From: Clostridium estertheticum
GTDB taxonomy: Bacteria; Bacillota; Clostridia; Clostridiales; Clostridiaceae
NCBI RefSeq assembly: GCF_011065935.2
Contig: NZ_JAAMNH020000001.1
Location: forward strand, 2,811,001-2,875,000
Reading direction: 5' to 3'
Length of the DNA: 64,000 nt
The position numbers and the translations under genes were made by a program. Within the stretch, counting starts at the first letter, position 1; every line of letters starts with the position of its first letter. The notes beneath the pieces are model-generated. The model saw only the letters and a program-made list of their open reading frames with translations, was not told the DNA's origin and did not search any database. Positions 57,339-64,000 of this stretch are shown here, one piece after another.

Positions 57339-59236
57339 GCGCCAAGCAAAGCTTGGCATCTACTTACAAGGTGAAAGTCCTTGTTGAGAAAGGTCTAACC
57401 AACCACTCATATCGAGTGTTGCGTTGAAGCTGGTAACAGCAAGACGAAGCGTACACAGAGAACTATATAGGCCACAGGGAGAACCGTAACTCCTGAAGAA
57501 TATTCAGCCTCATAAACTTAGAATGCAGATGACGACGTGGTTAACGTCACGGAAGTCAATACAGAAGAATCGTAAATGGTGAGATTCTCGAGGGTCTGCT
57601 GGGGTCAAAGAACGTGGCATGTATAGAGAGAGATGCTAGGAACTTGGGAGGAATCCTATAGCTCCTTTAGTACAGGTAGGTCTATCCAATCGAAAAAAGA
57701 GGACGACCAATGCGCATAGGGGTTCGGATTAATTCATAGTACTCTGAGAACGGGAGAGCCGTTTACATGGGGAAGGGATTAACAGATATATGCAGCCCGC
57801 AAATGAAACATTATCTGGACTGCAGGACTGGAGGAAATAATGCAAACATCACTGCGGGGAATAGCAACAAAAGCAAAACAAAATAAAGACTACAAATTTG
57901 GTAATCTATATGGACTGTTGAATAAGGATGCATTGTACCAAGCCTGGAAGACATAAATACGAAGTCAGCAGTAGGTATAGATAAGGAAACTGCTAGAGAG
58001 TTTGGAAAGAATTTAGATGGAAATCTAGAAGAATTAGTTGAAGAACTTAAGGGCAAGAAGTACAAAGCAAAGTTAGTAAAAAGAGTGTATATACCAAAGG
58101 GAAATGGAAAAACAAGACCATTAGGACTCCCAACATTGAGAGATAAAATAATACAAAAAGCTGTAGCTAATATATTGGAAGCAATATATGAACAAGATTT
58201 TCTAAAATGTAGCTATGGGTATAGACCTAATGTTGGGGCACAAAAAGCTGTTAGAGACATTACAGATGAATTAAGAGGAAAATACAGTTATGTGGTAGAA
58301 GCTGATATTAGAAACTTCTTCGGAAATATAGACCATCAATGGTTATTAAAGATGCTAGAGTTGCGAATAAAAGATAAAGCATTTTTAAGGTTAATAAAGA
58401 AGTGGCTCAAAGCAGGAATATTAGATACCGATGGGAAAGTTATAAACCCAATAACTGGATGTCCTCAAGGCTCAACTGTCAGTCCGATACTTACTAACAT
58501 CTATTTACATTATGCTTTAGATTTATGGTTTGAGAAAATTGTAAAACCTGCTTGTATAGGAGAAACATATATATGTCGTCTAGCGGATGATTTTATATGT
58601 GCATTCAGATATAAAGCAGATGCTGAAAAGTTTTACAAAGTACTAGGAAAAAGGCTTGGTAAGTTCAAATTAGAATTAGCCGAGGAGAAAACTAAGATTA
58701 TAAGTTTCTCTCGCTTTAGAAAATATGAAAATACAAGCTTTGAATTTCTTGGATTTGAATTTCGCTGGGCAGTATCCAATAAAGGTAAAGATGTAATAAG
58801 AAGGAGAACCAGTAGGAGCAAATTAAGAAAATCTATAAAGGCGTTTAGCCTGTGGTGCAAAGAAAACCGTAGTAAAAGAATTAAAAACATAGTGGAAACT
58901 CTAAACTCAAAGTACAGGGGATATTTCAACTATTACGGAGTAATAGGAAATAGCAAAGGTATAGGTGAATTTTATAGTTCAACCTTGGAAATATTGTATA
59001 AATGGCTGAATCGTAGGAGTCAAAGGAAAAGCTTTAATTGGGATGAGTTTAGTGAAAAGATGGAATGGTATGGTCTAATTAAGCCTAAAGTAGTTGAAAA
59101 GACTGATAATCAAATTAGATTTGAAGAATGTTTTGTTTAAGTACGGAAGCGAGTATATTTGAAGAGCCCGGTGCGGTAGTTCCGCACGCCGGGATCTGTG
59201 CGGGGGGTATGGAGCAATCCATGTCTCTACCGTGAC
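57337..59236 (+). mobile_element. Group IIC-type intron inserted in attC 29
   Basis: About 1900 bp. The 5' end is GTGCG (intron consensus GUGYG). Domain V is visible near 59164-59198 (GAGCCCGGTGCGG / CCGCACGCCGGG), domain VI follows, and the 3' end is about 59236. Exon sequences rejoin as GTTA + TACGGAATTT, an intact cassette start, so insertion is exact. The intron-encoded protein is frameshifted. Size, short ribozyme and lack of an endonuclease domain fit class C introns, of which a subgroup targets attC sites. Confidence 0.88.
57840..59140 (+). pseudogene. Group II intron reverse transcriptase/maturase, frameshifted
   Basis: ATG 57840 after GGAGG starts the protein (MQTSLRGIATKAKQNKDYKF), but the frame ends at TAA 57954. 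A one-base shift near 57948 (GGAAGAC instead of GGAAAGAC) restores the long frame through SAVGIDKETA to the stop at 59140. RT motifs follow: IPKGNGKTRPLGLPT, SYGYRP, GCPQGSTVSPILTN. The active-site box is LADD, where YADD is usual. A maturase (X) domain is at the end; no endonuclease domain. Probably not autonomous. Confidence 0.85.
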
Positions 59237-59660
59237 TACGGAATTTAGATTGAAAAATTGATTATTCAAAAGTTATTGGACATGGTTTTATTAAGACGCA
59301 GTTGTATTATAATTCGACATATAAATTATTTATAAACAACCCGACAAATAGGAATTTTGATTGGAGATAGTATGGATATTTTTGATGTTTTTACAGTACA
59401 TAAAATAAAAAGTTATATACTGTCCTTGATGCTAAAGTAGAAGTGTCTCTTTTAGTATAAGATATTGTTGAATTACTATTAAAGGATGGAAGTTATATAT
59501 GAAAAGTATTGAGTATATAGATATAGGATTTGTTCTTGGCGAGATAGAACCAAATACAGTTTACAAATGTGATAATGCAACATTATTTTTACAGGAATAT
59601 TCAGTGACAGCATTAAGACTTTGAATTGAAACATGATTAATGAAAGGTGGTAATATTTAT
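59237..59660 (+). other. Cassette leader and short gene remnants
   Basis: Starts with leader family 1 (TACGGAATTTAGATTG ... AAGACGCAGTTGTA). Then two short frames: MDIFDVFTVHKIKSY at 59371 and a 41-codon frame at 59499 (MKSIEYIDIGFVLGEIEPNT). Neither is recognisable; they look like fragments. Confidence 0.5.
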
Positions 59661-60494
59661 ATGAACAGCAGATATGAAGATATAATAAAGAATTTAATTA
59701 AATACGGAGAAACATCCGAACTCATTAAAGCAGAAGTTCTCATTGGCTCACAGTCAAGACAAAGTAATTGTGCCGATGAATATTCAGATATCGATGTTAT
59801 ATTATTTGTTTCTGATATTGATTTCTTTATTAATTCAGATGAATGGATTAACTTCCTTGGAAAATACTATATATCATTTGTTGAAAAAACGGTTTCAGGT
59901 GGCATGGAAAGACGTGTGTTTTTTGAGAATGCTATTGATGCAGATTTTATTTTTTTACAGGCAGATGATATCAGCAGAATTGATGAATTATCTGAGATAG
60001 TTTCAAGAGCATACAAAATACTTCTGGATAAAACCAATTTCACAGATATTATCCGTAATGTAGCAAAATCGGATAAACCATTTTCCATACCGTCAGAAAG
60101 TGAATTTCAGAATCTTATCAGTGAATTTTGGTTTCATGTTATATGGTCTGCAAAAAAAGTTATGCGAGGTGAACTCTGGTCTGCAATCTCATGTGTAGAT
60201 GGTCATATGAAAGAAATGCTTTTAAAAATGATAGAATATTATTCACATGCTTTACATGGTGCAGATTATGACACATGGCACAGTGGTCGGTTTATTGAGC
60301 ATTGGTCAGAACCATGGGTTGTAGAAGAATTTCACAATATCTATGCAGGATATTCGGATAAAGATATTATGAAAGCTATATCGGCTACCATGAATTTATT
60401 CCAGAAAGTATCTGTTGAAACTGCGGATAAATGGGATTATCAATATCCTGTCATTAGCGACAAATATGCTACTGAATGGTTTAATAATATTTAA
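59661..60494 (+). CDS. Aminoglycoside 6-adenylyltransferase-like nucleotidyltransferase
   Basis: 277 aa. The nucleotidyltransferase signature GSQSR ... DEYSDIDVILF carries the two metal-binding Asp residues, and the C-terminal half (WHVIWSAKKVMRGELWSAI, WSEPWVVEEFHNIY-type helices) matches the ANT(6)/AadE family that adenylylates streptomycin. Whether it confers resistance cannot be told. ATG 59661 follows AAAGGTGG; an ATG at 59640 is also in frame. Confidence 0.85.
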   Translation: MNSRYEDIIKNLIKYGETSELIKAEVLIGSQSRQSNCADEYSDIDVILFVSDIDFFINSDEWINFLGKYYISFVEKTVSGGMERRVFFENAIDADFIFLQADDISRIDELSEIVSRAYKILLDKTNFTDIIRNVAKSDKPFSIPSESEFQNLISEFWFHVIWSAKKVMRGELWSAISCVDGHMKEMLLKMIEYYSHALHGADYDTWHSGRFIEHWSEPWVVEEFHNIYAGYSDKDIMKAISATMNLFQKVSVETADKWDYQYPVISDKYATEWFNNI

Positions 60495-60679
60495 ACATTA
60501 AAGATTATGAGTATAATACGAAGCTTAACAAACTCCAATTTGCATAGAAGACGATGTATATAATTTAAGCATTAGTTATGTCACAATATTCATATATTTC
60601 ACCACAATCATTATGTAGTATGAATCATATTCAAGGATAACTGGAGTAAGTCTTGGTCAAAGTGTAGTGGCTAAACTCC

Positions 60680-60803
60680 GTATAACAAAATGTTTCCGTT
60701 CGCCTTGGCTGGTGGACTATTTTTATATAGCAATGTGTAAATTTATGACTTATAATCTATATATAGGTTACTGTTGAACTATCGCCAACACGAAACGTTA
60801 TAT
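60680..60803 (+). repeat. attC 30, shortened
   Basis: R'' TATAAC, L'' GTTtCCG, AT-rich first loop, then CGCCAAC and R' GTTATAT. As in attC 27, the second inner arm is lost, and here part of L' too. Confidence 0.85.
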
Positions 60804-60878
60804 GATATTCAAGCCCTAGGAATAGGTTTTAAAGATAGAATATATATTAGCTTTATCTTAAGGAAAGAGACGGTATTG

Positions 60879-61718
60879 ATGTAAACAAATGGTTTTGCCG
60901 GAGTCAATGAAACACAACTGTACTATGAGGTAACAGGAGAAGGATAAGCCCTTGTCCTACTTCACAGCGGATACACGGATTTAAGACTGTGGGATGACCA
61001 ATTTGAACTATTTGGAAGGTATTTTAAAGTTATTCGGTATGATATAAGGGGATTTGGCAAGTCTAATAGGCCAAGCCATCCATTTTCACATTCTGAAGAC
61101 CTAAAAGAGCTGCTGAATTATCTTGGGATTGATAAGGCATATTTGGTTGGGGTATCTATGGGCGGAGGCATTGCTATTGATTTCACTCTTCAATATCCGG
61201 ATTCGGTGGAATGTTTAATATTAAGTGGCCCCTCATTAAATGGCTTTAAATACACTATCGACGAGCCCACTAGGGAAAGATCTTTGGCGGGAATGTCTAT
61301 AGCAAATAGAGATATAAATTTTGAAAAGTCGGTTGAGTTCATGCTCAACGATCCAATGTGGAGGCAAAGTAATTTAAATTCTCATCAACGTTTAAAGAAT
61401 ATGTTTACAGATACATCATTAGAATGGGCGCTAAAAGACACGGCACTAATAGCCTCCCCACCCGCATCAGAAAGACTCTCTGATATAACTAAAAAAACAC
61501 TATTGGTTGTTGGTTCGGAAGACTCAGAACCTATCTTAGAAGTTGTAAAACAATTGGAATCATGTATAACTATGGCACAAGAAGTTATTATAAACGGTAC
61601 TGGGCATTTACCTAACTTAGATAAACCTGAGATGTTTAATGAAATTGTACTAGACTTTTTACTTCGAACATCATATAACAAAATGTTGCCGTTCGCCTTG
61701 GCTATAGAGTCCCTTTAA
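60879..61718 (+). pseudogene. Alpha/beta hydrolase with two nonsense codons
   Basis: From ATG 60879 the second codon is TAA. The same frame then reads TNGFAGVNETQLYYEVTGEG, hits TAA again near 60946, and continues ALVLLHSGYTDLRLW and RYDIRGFGKSNR to the nucleophile elbow VGVSMGGG. From ATG 61143 it is open to 61718, but the last ~15 codons are read from attC 31. Two point nonsense changes have inactivated an otherwise complete gene. Confidence 0.8.
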
Positions 61719-61846
61719 GAAGGCTAAGCTGCTTATGCAACTGCGTCTTTCAAATTAAGAAAATCATTAAGCACCGCCAAGGCACATTCCTTCACCAAGC
61801 ACGTCGCGCTAAGGTTCAGAAACGTTGGCAACAAGAAACGTTATAT
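61672..61846 (+). repeat. attC 31
   Basis: R'' TATAAC, L'' GTTGCCG, L' tGGCAAC, R' GTTATAT. Overlaps the read-through end of the broken hydrolase gene. Confidence 0.92.
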
Positions 61847-61863
61847 GACAGAACTTATTATTG

Positions 61864-62052
61864 AATAAAAGGAGGAGTTAATATTAGTAAGAAAGTTAAA
61901 GAAATTATGTCATTCGTTTTTTTATCAATTTTATAACTATATTTTCTTTAGTAACGAATATTACAGCCAGAAACATAAAAAAATTTTCAGATGGCTTGTT
62001 GTCAGTAGGTTGCAATTCTAAGAATAGCAGAATAGCATACAAATCAGAATAA
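61864..62052 (+). pseudogene. Remnant of a small membrane or secreted protein
   Basis: After GGAGGAG the frame reads SKKVKEIMSFVFLSIL and stops. The next frame continues ITIFSLVTNITARNIKKFSD and SVGCNSKNSRIAYKSE to a stop at about 62052. A one-base shift splits a ~60-residue protein with one span. The sister cassette at 35680 has lost more of it. Confidence 0.5.
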
Positions 62053-62330
62053 ATGGAACACTCCGAATTTACTGCCGAAATATAGATGAAAAGATATATG
62101 TTTACAAGTTTAACTTGTCACATATTTGCCTTTGCCACTTTTGTGATGTACAAAAGATAAAATCGGTAGTTTTGTAACATAGAATTGTACCAAGATAAAA
62201 CCCTGCTTACTGTGATGGAACTAGTAACTATATAATGAAAAAAATATATGAATATATTCCAGTACGTAAGTAAGAATGCATGAAATTTATGAGTAAAAGC
62301 AAGATTATATAGAAAGGATAGAATTGTTGT

Positions 62331-62549
62331 ATGAGTTATGGAGAATTATTATTGAAATCTATTAAAAGAATATTACCGACAACAATGGGTTGCATAATTG
62401 GGATAATACTTGCTTATGTATTATTATTGCGATTTAATAGCTTTACTGCTAAACATATTTTTATTTATATTATAGGATTTTTTATTAGTTTCTTAATACT
62501 TACAGGTATAACATGGCTGTTTTATATTTTTAAATTTCATAAGAAGTAG
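62331..62549 (+). CDS. Small two-span membrane protein (copy 2)
   Basis: 72 aa, nearly identical to the protein at 35992 (one residue shorter in the loop FTAKH versus FTTAKH). Two hydrophobic helices and a basic tail. AAAGGATAG precedes the ATG. The two cassettes also share their leaders, so this cassette was duplicated or captured twice. Confidence 0.72.
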   Translation: MSYGELLLKSIKRILPTTMGCIIGIILAYVLLLRFNSFTAKHIFIYIIGFFISFLILTGITWLFYIFKFHKK

Positions 62550-62576
62550 AGAAACATACAACTATTGTCTTGTGGT

Positions 62577-62588
62577 ACGTTATACGTA
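62577..62588 (+). repeat. Lone attC R' box
   Basis: TACGTTATACGTAATTTCAG has an R' box and a family 1 cassette start, but there is no R'', L'' or L' in the 25 bp before it. The attC body has been deleted, joining two cassettes. Confidence 0.7.
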
Positions 62589-62716
62589 ATTTCAGAGAAA
62601 AAGAATATGCTTAAATGCTTTTGTATTTAGTTTTATTGAGATTTAATCTTATTGAAAAACAGTAGGACACTAACAGAAAAAATTAATAGTCTAAATATAA
62701 GGAGTGAGGATAAAAT

Positions 62717-63328
62717 ATGCATAATCTTATAGTTGCTTTCCCGCTATATAATTTTTTAAAATACTGTAATACCAATTCTTCCGAGAAAATCATCCTTGAT
62801 TGTGGGGCTGGTGGCTCTAACCCTCCACTTTCATTATTTCATGAGTTTGGATATAAAACTTATGGGATTGAACTATCTGAACAACAACTGCAAAAGGCAG
62901 ATGTATTCTGTGCTCATCATAATACAGACTTAAATATTATACAGGGTGATATGAAAGAAATTCCTTTTGATAATGAGTTTTTCAGTTTTCTATTTTCTTA
63001 TAATACGTCTGTTCATATGAAAAAAAAGGACTTTTCACTTGCTTTATCAGAGTTTTATCGTGTATTAAAACATGAAGGGTTATGTTATGTAAATTTCTTA
63101 AGTGAAGAATGTGATTCATATGGGAAAGGCATGCAGGTGGGTGAAGGAGAGTTCATACAAATTGAAGATAATCAAGAAGTGCTTTATTGCCATTATAAGG
63201 ATAATGAAATTGAACAATGTTTTAGTCAATTTGAAATCATCTATAAGGAGAAAAGAGTAATTAAAAGAAAAATAGGTGATGAAGTATATACCTCCGCATA
63301 TTTTGATTATATATTAATGAAAAAATAA
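62717..63328 (+). CDS. SAM-dependent methyltransferase
   Basis: 203 aa. Motif I IILDCGAGG at 25-33, GYKTYGIELSEQQL at the second strand, NIIQGDMKEIPFDNEFF at motifs II-III, then SEFYRVLKHEGLCYV. Small-molecule type. AAGGAGTGAGG precedes the ATG. Confidence 0.86.
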   Translation: MHNLIVAFPLYNFLKYCNTNSSEKIILDCGAGGSNPPLSLFHEFGYKTYGIELSEQQLQKADVFCAHHNTDLNIIQGDMKEIPFDNEFFSFLFSYNTSVHMKKKDFSLALSEFYRVLKHEGLCYVNFLSEECDSYGKGMQVGEGEFIQIEDNQEVLYCHYKDNEIEQCFSQFEIIYKEKRVIKRKIGDEVYTSAYFDYILMKK

Positions 63329-63418
63329 TACTAATCATCATTAACGATATTCATAGTGCGAATTAAATTTAAGGATAGCGGGAGTGGGGTTTGCTTAATG
63401 TGTAGTGGTTAAAACTAC

Positions 63419-63591
63419 GTATAACAAAATGTTGCCGTTAGCCTTGGCTAGAGAGTACTTTAGGAGGGGACAATTTAAGTTCTCAAGAGTATCTTTCAAA
63501 TTTAGAAATTCATAAACCATCGCCAAGTCACACTCCTTCACCAAGCCCGCCAGCCTAAGGTTCAGAAACGTCGGCAACACGAAACGTTATG
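63419..63591 (+). repeat. attC 32
   Basis: R'' TATAAC, L'' GTTGCCG, L' CGGCAAC, R' GTTATG. Last complete site in the window; the following cassette starts TTATGTGAAATATC. Confidence 0.92.
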
Positions 63592-63627
63592 TGAAATATC
63601 GAGTATCATTTTAAGGGGGATATAGGG

Positions 63628-64000
63628 ATGGAATTCTATATCAATGTTTTTTTTACAGTTGTTCTTATACTCGGTCTGGTAATTATATATAGAAAAAGAG
63701 AGTTTAGTGAAAACTTACTTTTTGTGAAATTACTATGCTACTACCTTCTAGGCAGCTTTAGATTTAACTTAAATAAGTTATCTGTTCCTCTAGGATTCAT
63801 TTTATATTTAGTGTTTTTTCATCCAAAATTAAATGCAAGAAGCAAGAGGTATGCAGTTTTATTAGGTCTTTTGCTCTATATTATAGGCGTATCTTTACCT
63901 TTGATAAATAAATACTTATATGAAATACCTAAACAAATTACAGTTAATTCAGTAAGTATAAATACAATCGATTTTCAAAATGATTGGCAGTTAATAAAAG
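63628..64000 (+). CDS. Membrane protein, 3' end beyond the window
   Basis: Open frame of at least 124 codons from ATG 63628 (after AAGGGGG). Three hydrophobic spans are visible: FFTVVLILGLVIIY, FNLNKLSVPLGFILYLVFF and YAVLLGLLLYIIGVSLP, followed by a soluble segment. No family recognised. It shows that the cassette array continues to the right. Confidence 0.75.
   Translation, partial: MEFYINVFFTVVLILGLVIIYRKREFSENLLFVKLLCYYLLGSFRFNLNKLSVPLGFILYLVFFHPKLNARSKRYAVLLGLLLYIIGVSLPLINKYLYEIPKQITVNSVSINTIDFQNDWQLIK

Larger units (their letters stand above)
26100..64000 (+). mobile_element. Integron gene-cassette array (attC array without integrase), continues past the window
   Basis: About 34 consecutive cassettes, all transcribed on the + strand and all ending in attC sites. 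The shared attC pattern is R'' ending AAC, spacer AAAAT, L'' (such as GTTGCCG), variable inner arms, L' (such as CGGCAAC), spacer ACGAAAC, R' GTTA. L boxes vary but stay complementary (GTTGCCG/CGGCAAC, GTTCAAG/CTTGAAC, AACTCCCG/CGGGAGTT, ATCTCCG/CGGAGAT and others). Cargo genes are unrelated to each other, as in chromosomal integrons of other phyla. No intact intI or attI is visible. The left edge lies in a truncated deaminase gene and the right edge is not reached. Confidence 0.92.

Noticed and set aside
27201..63600. Regularly spaced repeats resembling a CRISPR array or REP/IS elements
   Set aside because: Units are 0.5-2 kb apart with whole genes between them, repeats are not identical, and each has two-ended attC structure with covarying arms. 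No cas gene or transposase is present.

Overview
The window looks like a chromosomal segment of a spore-forming, low-GC clostridium (Clostridium sensu stricto type). The evidence is AT-rich DNA with strong AGGAGG ribosome binding sites, an alpha/beta-type small acid-soluble spore protein gene, two large Cache-domain chemoreceptors, a VanZ-like protein and clostridial-style lipoproteins. Only two tRNA genes (Glu-CTC, Gln-CTG) and no rRNA are present.

Positions 1 to about 26.1 kb are ordinary chromosome. In order: a thiamine-precursor ABC transporter (thiX, thiY, thiZ), a Suv3-like RNA helicase, a spore protein, two tRNAs, a frameshifted small membrane protein, a cold-shock protein, a SWIM-SNF2 helicase, an NAPE-PLD-like metallo-hydrolase, an acetate transporter, a DUF4349 lipoprotein, two chemoreceptors flanking exonuclease III, a WG-repeat protein, a coiled-coil protein with a possible ATT start, a glycosyltransferase, a VanZ-like protein, a ribbon-helix-helix/coiled-coil protein preceded by a cluster of TGTAnAC half-sites, an RsgA-type GTPase, an APH-like kinase and a deaminase cut off before its second zinc motif. 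Most units end in clear rho-independent terminators.

From about 26.1 kb to the right edge (38 kb, not finished) the DNA is an integron gene-cassette array. About 34 short units, all on the + strand, each carry one gene (rarely two) with its own ribosome binding site, and are separated by 31 two-ended attC recombination sites plus one truncated site and one lone R' box. The attC sites have the hallmark R''-spacer-L''-variable loop-L'-spacer-R' order, with invariant AAC and GTT triplets and L boxes that differ between sites but stay complementary. Cargo is typical of integrons: GNAT acetyltransferases, SAM methyltransferases, alpha/beta hydrolases, Nudix and HD hydrolases, an aminoglycoside nucleotidyltransferase-like gene, a flavodoxin, a DUF1905-nitroreductase fusion, AraC/GyrI-like proteins, RpiA and small membrane proteins. 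No intact intI is visible. The only tyrosine recombinase (51.7 kb) lacks its catalytic C-terminus and is fused to an acetyltransferase remnant, so within this window the array is a cluster of attC sites lacking an integrase.

Three features stand out. Almost every intact cassette has imperfect inverted repeats of about 12 to 24 bp at its two ends that match each other rather than the neighbouring cassette, far beyond the short R box. Cassette 5' leaders fall into a few families reused in front of unrelated genes. A group IIC intron sits exactly inside the R' box of one attC, in the same orientation as the cassettes. Cassettes without matching ends are the ones that hold broken or hybrid contents, so the end match works as a test of cassette integrity.
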